Of a stretch of 64,000 nucleotides of DNA, positions 51,899 through 62,005 are shown piece by piece. Under the pieces are notes generated by a model that saw only the letters and a list, made by a program, of their open reading frames with translations, searched no databases and was not told the origin of the DNA. Both the position numbers and the translations under genes were made by a program. Every line of letters begins with the position of its first letter. Positions within the stretch are counted from its first letter, which is position 1. Source of the stretch: Tepidiforma sp. (GTDB lineage Bacteria > Chloroflexota > Dehalococcoidia > Tepidiformales > Tepidiformaceae); assembly GCF_026003995.1 (NCBI RefSeq), contig NZ_BPIG01000002.1, positions 835,216 to 899,215 on the forward strand. Direction: 5' to 3'.

Positions 51899-52567
51899 TC
51901 AGAACGGCGGCTTGCCGGGCCACTGGGCGCGGCCCGACGCGTCGTGGGTGTGCTGCGCGAGCCAGCGCTGCGTCTCGGCGAGGCCGAGCAGCAGGACGCT
52001 GTCCTGCGCCGTCAGCCGGCGCGCCTCGATGAGCGCTTCGCCGACCGTCTGGTAGTCGGCCCCGGTCGGCGGCCCGAACACGACGGTCGCCAGCCGGAGC
52101 AAGAGTTCGCGCTCCTCAGGGGTCATCTCGTCCTCCTTCGCGAGGTACTGGAGCGGGTCGCGGTTGCGGGCCGGGTCCCGCGGGAAGAGCCACGTGTCGC
52201 AGAGCTGCCAGTGCAGGTGCGGTCCGGTCACGAACCCGGTCGCGCCGGAGAGCCCCAGCCGGTCGCCGGCGCGGACCTGCTGGCCGAGGGCGACATCCGC
52301 CCGGCTGAGGTGGGCGTAGAGGGTGTGCCAGCCGTCGCCATGGCGAAGGCAGACGGCGGTGCCGAAGCTGCCGTCGTTCGCCGGCTGGACGACGATGCCG
52401 TCCGCCGGGGCCCAGACCGGCGTGCCGGCCGGGCAGCCGAAATCGACGCCGAGGTGCGTCCACGTCCGCGAACCGTCCGAGTAGGCGTCGCCGAAGCGGC
52501 CGGTGATGGGCCAGCGGCCGTCGACGGGCAGCCGGGCGAAGCGGACCTGCGGCTCCGGCGCGGTCAT
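51899..52567 (-). CDS. M23-family peptidase, likely endolysin
   Basis: 222 residues. LytM-type motifs are complete: HLGVDFGCPAGTPVWAPADG (His and Asp zinc ligands, about 40-58), HTLYAHLSRA (about 80-90) and TGPHLHWQL (about 112-120, HxH). The C-terminal 80 residues form a helical region without a clear cell-wall-binding signature. No signal peptide, as expected if a holin releases it. It cuts peptidoglycan cross-bridges at host lysis. ATG overlaps the OB-like gene stop region. Confidence 0.88.
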   Translation of the reverse strand: MTAPEPQVRFARLPVDGRWPITGRFGDAYSDGSRTWTHLGVDFGCPAGTPVWAPADGIVVQPANDGSFGTAVCLRHGDGWHTLYAHLSRADVALGQQVRAGDRLGLSGATGFVTGPHLHWQLCDTWLFPRDPARNRDPLQYLAKEDEMTPEERELLLRLATVVFGPPTGADYQTVGEALIEARRLTAQDSVLLLGLAETQRWLAQHTHDASGRAQWPGKPPF

Positions 52568-52803
52568 CGGACCACCCTCCCGAGGACGAGGTAGCCGCCG
52601 CCGGCGCGGACGAGCAGCACCTCGTCGCCGGGCGCCGGGGAGTAGCCGGCGAGCCGCGGGTAGCCGACGGGGTCGGCCGCCGCGGCGCCCTGGCGCTGGA
52701 CGAGCACGCGGTTGCCGTTCGTCCCGGTGACGGTGCCGCGGACGAACGCCTGGCGGCTCTCGGCCTGGACGGCGTCGCGGATGAGCTGGATGAGGTCGGT
52801 CAT
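52564..52803 (-). CDS. Small beta-barrel phage tail protein (spike/OB-like), tentative
   Basis: 79 residues from ATG 52803. After a short helix (MTDLIQLIRDAVQAE), strands such as VRGTVTGTNGNRVLVQRQG, then PGDEVLLVRAGGGYLVLGRVVR, resemble the small OB-fold found in tail spikes or baseplate hubs. Both ends overlap neighbouring genes by four bases. No certain family. Confidence 0.5.
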   Translation of the reverse strand: MTDLIQLIRDAVQAESRQAFVRGTVTGTNGNRVLVQRQGAAAADPVGYPRLAGYSPAPGDEVLLVRAGGGYLVLGRVVR

Positions 52804-53891
52804 GCGAGGCCTCCGATGACGACCCGGGCGACGGTGTGCTCCATCACGGCCCCGGGTTCGAGCGTGAAGCGGTGGCCGCGCGTCCACCAGCGGCCGCCGG
52901 CCGGCGCCGGCGCCTCCACCGCGTACACCTCATGCGCGTCGCGGCGCGGGTCCAGGAGCGTGGCGAAGGTCATCCGGCGGTACAGCCCGGCCTCCTCGCG
53001 GAGGTAGCGCTCGGCCATCGCCTGGAGCGCCGCCTGGCTCGCCGCGCTCTCCACTTCGAGCACCTTGGTGAACACCTTGCCGAGGCGCGGGATGGAGAGC
53101 GGCGAGTTCGGGTCGGTGTTCTCTGCCGTCGCCGACCAGGCCGGGAGGGCGGGGTCGGTCACCACGGCCACCACCCTGTTCGCCAGCCGCGTCAGCTCCG
53201 ACTCGACGGTGACGCTGCCGGTCAGCATCCGGCCGGGGCCGTAGGTGACGGCCGGGGCGACGGTCGCGAGATCGCGCGCCGGCATCGACCGCGCGATGCC
53301 GAACCGGTCGAACCAGAGGCTGTAGCAGCCGGCAGCCTGCAGCAGCCCGTTGACGACCTCGAGCCACGGCGTGCCGGCCGGCCACTGGCGGTCCGCGCTG
53401 AGCGCCGCGCTGACGGGCGCAAGCTGCGCCGGCAGGCCGCGGGCGGCGATGACGGCAGCGGCCGCCTCCACCGGGTTGGCGCCGGCCGGAACGGCATAGG
53501 CGGCGGTCGTCGTCGAGTCGAGCAGCAGGCGGGTGAGGTCGTACGCCTCGACCTCCCACTGGCGGACGCCGCGCTCGCTCACGGTGAACCGCGGCATCGT
53601 CAGGCAGAACGTGCCGACCGGGCAGGGCACCCAGTCGCCGCCGTCGCGGACGTCGACCGTAACCCGGACGACATCCTTCAGCGGGTCGAGATCGGCCGCC
53701 TCCGGGCGAGCCGGGTCGATGACGAAGCGCGCCGTGCGGTACACGGCCCGGTCCTCGTCCGCCTCGATGCTCCCGCTCACGAACGCCGGCGTGACATCGG
53801 CGAGGACGGCGCCGGCGGGCGTGACGCGCTCGTAGCGGACCCGGGTGACGACGGGACCGCGGAGCCCGGACAGGGCGTCGGCGAGCGTCAT
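52800..53891 (-). CDS. Phage baseplate/tail-tip-like protein
   Basis: 363 residues from ATG 53891, overlapping the previous stop (ATGA). The sequence opens MTLADALSGLRGPVVTRV and has regular strands (RTARFVIDPARPEAADLDPLKDVVRVTVDV) and WLEVVNGLLQAAGCYSLWFDRFGIARSMPARDL, a pattern seen in tail hub-like proteins (T4 gp27-type or DUF5047). This link rests on pattern and position only. Confidence 0.55.
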   Translation of the reverse strand: MTLADALSGLRGPVVTRVRYERVTPAGAVLADVTPAFVSGSIEADEDRAVYRTARFVIDPARPEAADLDPLKDVVRVTVDVRDGGDWVPCPVGTFCLTMPRFTVSERGVRQWEVEAYDLTRLLLDSTTTAAYAVPAGANPVEAAAAVIAARGLPAQLAPVSAALSADRQWPAGTPWLEVVNGLLQAAGCYSLWFDRFGIARSMPARDLATVAPAVTYGPGRMLTGSVTVESELTRLANRVVAVVTDPALPAWSATAENTDPNSPLSIPRLGKVFTKVLEVESAASQAALQAMAERYLREEAGLYRRMTFATLLDPRRDAHEVYAVEAPAPAGGRWWTRGHRFTLEPGAVMEHTVARVVIGGLA

Positions 53892-54538
53892 GCGGGCGCC
53901 TCCTCGTAGGCCGTCAGGGTGACGCTGCAGCCCCACTCGTAGAGGAACGGTCCATCCTGCCGCTGGAGCCCGCTGAGGACGCAGGCGCCGGCGACCCGGT
54001 CCTGGCGGATGTACAGCTGGCGGCCCGCCTCCTGCGCCGCGAGGAGCTGCTGGAGGGCAGCCCAGGTCTCGCCCCCCGGCGGCCACGGCTCGCGCCCGCG
54101 CAGCTCGACCGTCACGGTGCGGCCCGGCGACACGAGGGCAACCGGGTCGGCCAACCCCCACACCCGGCGGGCCGCAGTCTCCCGGCCGTCGCGGACGTTC
54201 ATCGCGATCGGGCGCAGCTCGGCATACGTGCCCTCGTCCCCGACGGCATGGAGGAAGACGGAGCGGATGACCAGCTGAGCCGAGGCGGCGGCGGAATGGT
54301 TCGACTCGACCTCATCCGAGCCGATCAGCGCGGATTGGGTGACGCTGTACTCGTAGGGGACCCGCGAGCGGGCGAGAAAATCCTCGAACATCGTCCGGGC
54401 GCGGGTCATGATGCGGGCGCGGAGCTCCCACGGCGACGCGGAGGACGAGCGGCGCCAGACCCGGTAGCAGATGAACTGGCTGACCGGGACCGTCGACTCC
54501 TGCCAGGTGATCAGGATGTAGGGCAGCGGCGCCGCCAT
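53888..54538 (-). CDS. Phage tail-region hypothetical protein
   Basis: 216 residues. Starts AAPLPYILITWQESTVPVSQFICYRVWRR, with the VxxxICYRVxRR turn seen near strand repeats of the upstream Fn3 protein, then a beta-rich middle and a hydrophilic end. No family recognised. It is coupled by overlap to 52800-53891 and follows the Fn3 protein by one base. A distal tail role is plausible. Confidence 0.5.
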   Translation of the reverse strand: MAAPLPYILITWQESTVPVSQFICYRVWRRSSSASPWELRARIMTRARTMFEDFLARSRVPYEYSVTQSALIGSDEVESNHSAAASAQLVIRSVFLHAVGDEGTYAELRPIAMNVRDGRETAARRVWGLADPVALVSPGRTVTVELRGREPWPPGGETWAALQQLLAAQEAGRQLYIRQDRVAGACVLSGLQRQDGPFLYEWGCSVTLTAYEEAPA

Positions 54539-54539
54539 G

Positions 54540-56618
54540 TCAGCCGACCTCCTGCGAGGCGACGGGGACGGCCGCCACCCCAGAGATTTGGGGCGGTGGC
54601 GTCCACGCCGTGGTGAACGTTCGCTGGCCGCTCGAGGCCTGCTGCCCGAGCGTGTCGGTCACGGTGACCTCGACGGTGTAGGTCTTGCCGTTCCTGAGCA
54701 GGCTTCCGGGGAGGGTGCAGCTGCCCGCTGCGCCGCTCTGGACGCCTGAATCGTAGATGGCCTGCCCCGCCTCGCGGACCACCACGCGCCAGCTCGCCTG
54801 GGTGCCGCTGCCGCCGGTCATCGCCCACTGGACCGTGAGGTTCGGCGAAGTCACCGTCCCGTTGTTCGGCGGATTGGAGAGCGAGACGGCCGGGGTCGTC
54901 GCAACCGTGAACTGCTGCCACGAGCTGAAAGGCCCGAACCCGGCGCCGGGCGTGGCCCTCGTGCGGACCCGCCATCGGTACTGGGTCGCCGGGCTCGCAG
55001 TGAGCGCCGCCGTCACCTGGTGGCTGCCGCCCGCCTGGGTCAGCGTCACGGGGTAACCGGTCACGGCGGCGCCGTCGCTCACCCGCTGGAGCTCGACCGT
55101 TGCCTGCTGCTGCGCGTCCCCGTCGGGGTCGACGTGCGTCCAGGAGAGCGTCGGCTGCGCCGCGTTCACCACGGCGCCGTCCGCGGGGGAAAGGTTCGCA
55201 GGCGCGAGGGGCGCAGCCTGCGTTTGGAAACTGACCCACGCCGACCAGCTCGACCACTGGTTGTTCGTGTCGATGCTGCGGGCGCGGATCTCGTAGGCGG
55301 TCCCCCACTGAAGGGCAGGCGGCGTCGCGGGGGTGTCGCTGGGGTTGTTCGTGCCGTAGGCCTGGCCGGTGCCGATCGCGCCGTTCACCTGCCCCGAGTC
55401 GTAGAGCGTGACCCCATTCGACCGCACCTGGTACTGGTAGCCCTGCTGGGCGCTGCCGGAGCCCTGGTTGTACGTCCCGGCGATGGTCGGGGTGAGCGTA
55501 TCGATCAACCCGGAGGGGGAGGTGAGCGTCGGCGGGTTGGGCGCGACGGACGGCGTGAACGTCCACCAGCCGGTATAGGCCGACCAGTCGTAGCCGTCGT
55601 AGACGCGGACCCGCCACCGGTACTGCACGCCGGCCTGCAGCCCCGTGCCCCCGTAGGTGATGCTCGAGGCGCCGCCGGAGACGACGCCCGTGTCCCACAT
55701 CGAGGCAGCGTCGCTCACCCGCTGCACCTGCAGCTGGTAGGCAGACTGCGGGTGGCCGTCGGCGTCGCTGTAGGTCCACGAGAACTGGGGCGTGAGGGTG
55801 CCGGGCGTCGAGCCGTTCGCGGGCGCCTGCTGGGACACGGACGGCGGCGTGTTTGCCTGCGGGGTAAAGCTGAGCCAGGAGGACCACGGGCTCCACTGCT
55901 GGATGCTGCCGCCGTCGCGGACACGCGCCCGCCACTGGTACTGGACGCCGGAGCTGAGCGCAGGCCCGCCATATGCGACCGACCACGTCGTCCCCGAAAG
56001 TCCGCTCGTGATGGTCGGATTCCAGATGAGGGCGTTGTCGGAGACCCGCCGCACCTCGAGCTGGACGGCGGTGATCGGCTCGCCGTCGGGGTGGCTGTAC
56101 GTCCCCGTGAACGCCGGGCTGAGCGTCCACACCGTCCCGGACGGGCTGGAGAGCGAGGGCGCGTTCGGGGGCACCTCGTAGGTCACGTCCGCCCAGAGCG
56201 TGGTGACGCGGCGGGTGACCCCCTGCGTCCCGTCCCAGCCCACCGTCAGCCGGACCTTCGCGTTTCCGTTGCCGTCTGACGGCCAGTTTTGGCCGGTCCG
56301 CGTCGGACCGGTGAGGTTGCCGTAGCTCGTCGGGAGGGAGAGGTTCGACCAGGTGCCCGACGACTGGTCAGAGATGGTCAGCACCAGCACCGCGCCGCTC
56401 GAGCCGCGCGCCCGGCAGCCGGCTGTCACGCTCACAATTTGGCCGGGCGAAACGCCGGATGCCACCGCGTCCACCGTCACGCTCGCCGGGCCGGAGGGGT
56501 ACGAGATGTCGTAGTAGCTGGCGTCGTCGTCGTCCGGCGGCTGGACAGGCGCCGTCGAGGCCGGCGGATACGGGTCGCCGCCGACGACGATGCTCGGATA
56601 AACCCGCACAGTCGGCAT
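54540..56618 (-). CDS. Large phage tail protein with Fn3-like repeats
   Basis: 692 residues. After an N-terminal region come about five Fn3/Ig-like modules marked by spaced motifs PPxxP..., VQYRWRxRVRD or VQYQWRARVRD, and WSSWLSFTP or WWTFTP (about residues 160-560). Their repeated Tyr-x-Trp-Arg strands fit fibronectin-type domains used in tail fibres and receptor-binding structures. No catalytic residues are visible. It lies between the tape measure and the baseplate-like genes, usual for a tail tip. High Ser/Thr/Gly content suggests extracellular exposure. Confidence 0.75.
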   Translation of the reverse strand: MPTVRVYPSIVVGGDPYPPASTAPVQPPDDDDASYYDISYPSGPASVTVDAVASGVSPGQIVSVTAGCRARGSSGAVLVLTISDQSSGTWSNLSLPTSYGNLTGPTRTGQNWPSDGNGNAKVRLTVGWDGTQGVTRRVTTLWADVTYEVPPNAPSLSSPSGTVWTLSPAFTGTYSHPDGEPITAVQLEVRRVSDNALIWNPTITSGLSGTTWSVAYGGPALSSGVQYQWRARVRDGGSIQQWSPWSSWLSFTPQANTPPSVSQQAPANGSTPGTLTPQFSWTYSDADGHPQSAYQLQVQRVSDAASMWDTGVVSGGASSITYGGTGLQAGVQYRWRVRVYDGYDWSAYTGWWTFTPSVAPNPPTLTSPSGLIDTLTPTIAGTYNQGSGSAQQGYQYQVRSNGVTLYDSGQVNGAIGTGQAYGTNNPSDTPATPPALQWGTAYEIRARSIDTNNQWSSWSAWVSFQTQAAPLAPANLSPADGAVVNAAQPTLSWTHVDPDGDAQQQATVELQRVSDGAAVTGYPVTLTQAGGSHQVTAALTASPATQYRWRVRTRATPGAGFGPFSSWQQFTVATTPAVSLSNPPNNGTVTSPNLTVQWAMTGGSGTQASWRVVVREAGQAIYDSGVQSGAAGSCTLPGSLLRNGKTYTVEVTVTDTLGQQASSGQRTFTTAWTPPPQISGVAAVPVASQEVG

Positions 56619-56621
56619 CGC

Positions 56622-59600
56622 TCACACCCCCCACGCGAAGGCCTGCCGGCCGGCAGCGTCCGCCGCCGCCCGCGCAACCTCGCGGCCATCGATCTGCACG
56701 CTGACTTCGGTCCGCGTCGCCGGGATGGTGCCGATGAGCGTCTCGCCGCGGGCCCACGCATCCATGTACGCCGCCCGCTCGGACGGCGAGCCGACGGAGC
56801 CCTTCTCCCACGGATAGACCCACGCCTGGGCGCGGTCGTCCCACACCAGCTGGACGCCATGGGCGCCGACCGGGGCCGTCCCGCCCTCGTCCGGCTTCCA
56901 GCCGAGCGGCCCGGCCGGGGCCGACGCCGTCCCCGCGCCGCCGGCTGCCGCCGCCTTCGCGCCCTGCGCGGCCGCCTTCGCCAGCTCGTCCGCCAGCTGC
57001 GCGATGACCTCGTTCGCCGCGCCCTTCCCCGCCTTCAGCGACTCAATGAGCTCGTTGATGACCTTCTGCCCCACGTGCTTCGCCGCCTCCGGCAGCGTCG
57101 GCGACTCCAGCATCTCCTCCATCGCCCCGAGCAGCGTCCGCACCTCCTGCACCGACAGCTCGCGGCCGGCCTCGAGGTTGCGGACCATCAGGTCGCGAAT
57201 CTCCAGCAGCGCCTGGTCGAGCCGCTTGCCGGTCATGTTCAGCACGCGGGCCAGCTCGTCGCCGACGGCCGTCGCGGCCTGCCCGGCAGAGGCCGTCAGC
57301 GCTGCCGACACCTGCTCGAGCAGCGGCTTGTTCTTCTTGAAGCCGTCGAAGTGCCCCTGCGCCAGCGCGGCCGACAGCAGCTCGCCCAGCTGCCGCCAGT
57401 CCGGGACGGTGTGGTTTTCGAGGTCCTTGACGGCGTCCTCGTAGTTCCGGACGAGCCCGCGCGAGATCTCCTTCAGCCGCTTGACGGTGTCCTCGCTCCA
57501 GCCGTCGAAGAGGCCGTTCGAGAGGCCCTCCATGATCATCCGGCCGATGTCGTAGAGGAGGACGCGGTCCTTCTCCGGCGGGCCCTTGATGCTCTTGATC
57601 TTCCCGCCGATGCCGCCGAGCCAGCCCTCCACCTCGCCCCACATCGCCTTCAGGCCGTCCCAGAGGCCGCGGAGGATGTCCTTCCCGATGTCGTACAGCC
57701 ACTGCCCGGCGCCGGTGAAGCCGCTCAGCACCTTGTTCGGGATGTCCTGGATGAACGGCCAGATGTGGTTCTCCCACGCCCAGCGGAGGCCGTCGGCCAG
57801 CGCCCCGAGCAGCGCCTTCCCCGCCTCGAGCAGACCGCCCATGATGGCGCCAAGCTGCTCCGGGACGCTCCGCAGCAGGTTGAGCACGAGCTCGATGGCG
57901 AGCTTCACAATCTCCTTTGCCGAGTTCCACGCGCTCGACCAGTCGCCCTGGATGAGCTGGACGACGACGTCGACCAGCCGGCCGACGATTTCGAGGACGA
58001 GTTTGACGTTCTCGGCGACCATCGAGGCGAACGACTGGAACGCGCTGATGACGCCCTCGATGACCGGCCGGATGACCGGCTCGATCTTCTCGAACGCCGC
58101 CGAGAGGAACGCCACCACCCGCTCGACGGCGGGCTTCAGCTCCGTCTCCCAGTAGCTGCCGAAGCGGCGAAGCGCCGAGCCGGCGGCCTCGGCAAACGCC
58201 TGCACCTTCGGCGCGATCCAGTCGGCCGCGCGGCCGGCCGCCTCGCGGATGCCGTCCCATACCCGGCCCCAGTCGACCCCGAGCTTGTCGGCGATGATGA
58301 TGATGCCGCCGATGGCGAGTCCGAGGGCGGCCACCGGGGCGACAGCCGCCAGCATCCCGGCCGCGGCGGAGCCGGCCGCGACGGCGACCGAGAGGAGGAC
58401 GGCGGCGAGCATGCCGAGCCCGATCTGCGCCGCCTCGTTGCTCTGGAGGAACTGCAGGATCGGCTCCCGGAACCGGTCCCACGCGCTCCGCACCCCGTCC
58501 AGCGCCGCCTGCAGCCGCGGCAGGACGTCGGCGGAGAACCGGTCCATCGCGTTCAGGATGCCTTCCTTCAGCGTCGGCACGACGCCGGCGAGCGCCTCGA
58601 AGAAGCGGGTGGCGATCGGGTTCAGCCGGTCGCCGATTTCGATGCGCGCCGTCTCCAGCGCCCCCTTGAACTGCTCCATCGCGCCGGCCAGCCCCTGCAT
58701 CCGCTGCTGGCCGATCTCCGCCGCCGAGGCCTCGCCCATCGCCGTCTGCAGCGCGATGAACTCCTCCTTCGTCATCCGCGACAGGCCGATGGCCGTCCGC
58801 ATCGCGTCCGTGCCGAACGCGTTCGAGAGCAGCCGCGTCCGGTCCTTCTCGCTCAGCCGGCTGACGGCGCGGTTCAGCTCGTCCACCACCTCGGCCATCG
58901 GCCGCATCTTCCCGGTGGCGTCGAAGAACTTGTTCGCGCCGTCAGCGGTGATGAGGCCGAGCTCCATCATCGCCTCGCGCGCCGGCTTCGAATCGGGGAC
59001 GAGCCGCTGGATGAACGTCTTGAAGCTCGTGCCGGCGTCGCTCCCGCTGGCGAAGAGCGGCGCGATGCCGGCGATGGCGGCGGCGAAATCGGCGAACTCC
59101 ACGCCGGCCGCGGAGGCCGCACCGCCGCCCTGCGCGATGGCGAGCGACATATCCTCGACGCCGAACCGGGAGACGTTGGCGGCGCCGGCGAGCCGGTTCA
59201 CCGTGTCCGTCAGGTCGGCCGTGGAGAGGCCCCAGACAGCCATCGCCGTCGAGACGGTGTCGGCGGCCTGCACGAGGGAGGTCGAGCCGGCGGCGGCGAG
59301 GTCGAGCGCGGCGCGGGCAGCCCCTTCGACGATGTCCTTCGCGCTGATGCCGTTCGCGGCGAGCACCTCCATCGCCTGCGTCACCTCGCCCGCCGAATAC
59401 GCCGTCGATTCGCCGAGGTCGAGCGCCGTCTGGCGGAGCGCGGCGAGCTCGCTCCCGGTGGCGCCGGCGACGGAGGCGACGATGTTCAGCTGCCGCTCGA
59501 AGTCCGCCGCTGGATTTCAGCGCGAGCCCGAGCCCGCCGGCCACGGCGCCGGCGCCGGCCGCCATCCCGGCCATCGCGACCTTGCCGACGGTCTGCATCG

Positions 59601-59766
59601 AGGAGCCGAGGCTGGAGAACGCCGCCCCGACGGCCGCGAACCGGCCGTTCGCCTGGTCGGCGGCGTCCTGGAGCCCCTGCAGGTCGCTCCGCACCTCGGC
59701 GAGCGCGGCCTTAGCTTCGTTGACGGCCCGGATGGCGATGCGGAGCTCGGCGTCACGGCCTGGCAC
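56622..59766 (-). CDS. Tail tape measure protein, one apparent insertion
   Basis: 1047 residues after correction. GTG 59766 start, overlapping the T-frame of the tail chaperone. TMP-type N-terminal region: SLGSSMQTVGKVAMAGMAAG, then repeated MEVLAANGIS and GVEFADFAAAIAGI blocks of TP901-like tape measures (to about residue 400). Central hydrophobic segment (GMLAAVLLSVAVAAGSAAAGMLAAVAPVAALGLAIGGIIII), then a long helical region with frequent Trp. Near 59512 an extra base breaks the frame (KSS-ADFERQLNI once repaired). Length sets tail length, about 150 nm if the usual 0.15 nm per residue holds. Confidence 0.85.
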
Positions 59767-60336
59767 GGCGCACCTCCCGGTCGGCGAGCGCCGCCTCGAG
59801 CTCGGCCGCCTCGAGCCACGCCTCGATGGCCCACGCCGGCTCGGCGAGGACCTCGGAGACGGTGCAGCCCATCCGGCGGGCGATCCAGGCGGCCATCAGG
59901 CGCTCATCCTCCTCGAGCAGTCGTTCGAGCCGCGCCCCGCGGCGGATGCGCTCCGCGGGGCTCAGCCCCCCGCGCGGCTGCCCTCGCCGTAGAGGCTGTC
60001 CACGCGCTCGGCCAGCCAGTCGGCGAGCCGCGCATCGAGCCGGATGATGAGGTCGCGCGAGACCGGCAGCGGGGCCGGGTCATCCGGCGCGGCGCGGAAG
60101 GACCAGCGGGTGATGGCGCGGGCCAGCAGCTCCAGCGACCGGGCGCCGACGTCGATCTGGACCTCCATCTCGGGGGTCCCGGGCGCGGCCGTGGCGCGCG
60201 GCATGGAGGCCTTGCGGACGGCCAGCATGTCGCCCCAGGAGAGGGCGGCGCGGACCTCGACCCAGTCGTCGGAGCCGTCGAACTCGCGGAGGTCGATGCG
60301 GACGACCTCGTCCGTGCGGGCGAAGCGGTTGATCAC
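59753..60336 (-). CDS. Tail assembly chaperone pair G/GT with programmed -1 frameshift
   Basis: The G frame runs from ATG 60336 to a TGA at 59962 (124 residues). Just before it lies GGGGGGC, a slippery heptamer; slipping -1 avoids the TGA and continues LSPAERIRRGARLERLLEEDERL to a stop at 59753, giving a GT product of 194 residues. The two frames join with exact codon count, so this is a true programmed event. A stem GGGGCTGAGCCCC just at the slip could pause ribosomes. The tape measure GTG overlaps the T end by 14 bases. Equivalent to lambda G/GT. Confidence 0.88.
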
Positions 60337-61322
60337 AGCGACGCACTCCCGTTCTTGACCTGGATGCTGACGAGCTTCTGGCTGGCCGGGTCGTAGACGC
60401 CCGCCAGCTTGAGGGCGACGGTCGTGACCTCGCCCTCCTCCCCGAACGAGAGGTCGTCGTCGAGGCGGGCGGCGAGGTCGAGCCGGAACTCCCGGTTCGC
60501 GGACGGCGCGGCGGCGAGCCGCACGTAGGCGAGGTCGTTCGCCCGCCAGTTCGCGATGCGGGCGGCGGCCACGGCGTCGAGCTCGAGGGTGAGCTCGGCG
60601 GAGACGTCGAGCATGCCCGGCTGCGGCTGCGTCCAGTCAAGGTCGGCGCGGCCGTCGAGCGTCCAGGCCGGCTCCCAGCCCGTCTTCAGCTCGACCTTCG
60701 CGTCGCGGACGACCCCCGTGAGCTGCGTCGTGCCGATGGCGGTCCAGCTCGTGTCCCACCAGACCTTGAACATGGCGCCGGGGAGGAGGGTGCGCGCGGC
60801 GGCGGGGGTGGCGGAGGCGCTCGGGGCGGTGGCCTGCCGGGCGCGCGCCTGACCGGCCGCTTTGAGGGTGGCGACCTTCTCGGTCGACACCTCGAAGCTG
60901 ACCTGCGTCGTGACGCCGTAGGCGGCGACGGCCGTGTAGTGGTTTGTCGTGCCGTCGCTCTCGAGGTACTCGAGGCTGAGCGTCTGGACAGAGAGCCCGG
61001 CGGAGCCGAGATTCGGCTCCCACGTCCAGGTGTACGGGTCCGACGAGCCGGTCGGCGTGACCTGCCGGACGCCGGACTGGAGCCACCAGCCGACCTCCTC
61101 GAGGGCCAGCTCGCTCTCCCATTCCCACTCCGTCCAGCGGCGGGTGATGACGCCGGCACCCCCGGCCGGGGCGCGGACGCCGTACGGGTACTCGGTGCGG
61201 TAGGCCTCGCGCTTTTCGGTCAGCCGGCCGCTGCCGCGGAGGACGCGGGTGGCGGGGACGGGCGTGCCCGGGGTGGTCTCGAGGGCGACCTGGAGCTTAC
61301 GCAGAGGTCGAATCGCCGGCAT
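60333..61322 (-). CDS. Major tail tube protein
   Basis: 329 residues. Opens with PAIRPLRKLQVALETTPGTPVPATRVLRGSG, a pattern common in tail tube proteins of siphophages, and runs through strands typical of the tube fold (RWTEWEWESELALEEVGWWLQSG, VTTVALKLAGVYDPASQK). Long length suggests an extra Ig-like domain. It sits directly before the chaperone gene. Stop/start overlap ATGA links it with the chaperone. Confidence 0.75.
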   Translation of the reverse strand: MPAIRPLRKLQVALETTPGTPVPATRVLRGSGRLTEKREAYRTEYPYGVRAPAGGAGVITRRWTEWEWESELALEEVGWWLQSGVRQVTPTGSSDPYTWTWEPNLGSAGLSVQTLSLEYLESDGTTNHYTAVAAYGVTTQVSFEVSTEKVATLKAAGQARARQATAPSASATPAAARTLLPGAMFKVWWDTSWTAIGTTQLTGVVRDAKVELKTGWEPAWTLDGRADLDWTQPQPGMLDVSAELTLELDAVAAARIANWRANDLAYVRLAAAPSANREFRLDLAARLDDDLSFGEEGEVTTVALKLAGVYDPASQKLVSIQVKNGSASL

Positions 61323-61533
61323 CGGTCACCTCCTGGTCATGGTCTCCCCGGCGGCGGGCGGTCCGCGGCGGGCGGTCGGGCTCGGCCGCGTCGCCCCGCC
61401 CGTAGAGGCCGCTGGCGAGCTTGCGGGCCGCCAGGCCGGGGTCTGGTTCGTCGTGGTCGGCGGCGGGCCACCCCTCGGGCAGGGGCAGCGCCGCGTCGAT
61501 GGCCGGGTCAGGTCCGAGGTAGCGGAGCAGCAT
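61297..61533 (-). CDS. Small phage hypothetical protein
   Basis: 78 residues from ATG 61533, preceded by GGGAG. Pro/Asp-rich with an Arg-rich end, no family recognised. It overlaps the tail tube start by 26 bases. Possibly regulates the next gene's translation by overlap. Confidence 0.45.
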   Translation of the reverse strand: MLLRYLGPDPAIDAALPLPEGWPAADHDEPDPGLAARKLASGLYGRGDAAEPDRPPRTARRRGDHDQEVTDAGDSTSA

Positions 61534-61561
61534 GGCCTCAGTCTCCCCCTTCGGTATCGAG

Positions 61562-62005
61562 CTACACCCCGGGTGTTGCCGGGGCGCGCTGGCGGACGGC
61601 GTAGCGGAGCTCGTATCCCTGCAGCCGCTGACCGCCCCAGTCGATGGCCGACAGGCCCGAGCACTCGATGAACCGCACGACGACCACGTCAGGCCGCCCG
61701 AGCTGGAGACGGCGCGCGAACAGGTCCATGAGCCGGTCGACGTGCGGCAGCAGGTCGGACTGGCCCGGCCTCCCAGGCGCCGCCCTGCGCCAGCACGATG
61801 ACGACTTCGTACTCGTGGGTCTGGTCCGCGGCGCTCACCTCGAAGCTCGAGCGTCCGGCCGCGGTAGATGAACACCGCCGGGCTCGCCGCTGCGGCCGGC
61901 GGCAGCGGGTGGGCCGGGATCGCCGGCGGCGTAGACGGCCATCGGCGCGAGCTCGTCGGCGACCAGCTCCCGGACACGGGCGAGGACGGCCGCAGTGTCG
62001 AGCAT
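61562..62005 (-). CDS. Tail terminator/minor tail protein-like, three apparent insertions
   Basis: ATG 62005 overlaps the gp10-like stop (ATGA). As given, the frame breaks near 61928, 61849 and 61768, each by one extra base; the repaired protein has 146 residues: MLDTAAVLARVRELVADELAP, then a beta strand FIYRGRTLSFEVS, then VVIVLAQGGAWEAG and FIECSGLSAIDWGGQRLQG. Size, order and strands fit tail terminator or gpU-like proteins. The density of indels here (three in 160 bases) is the highest in the window. Confidence 0.65.

Noticed and set aside
59962..60336. Tail gene G read as a complete gene with T as a separate ORF or a broken gene
   Set aside because: A slippery GGGGGGC precedes the stop and the -1 frame gives an in-register GT product.
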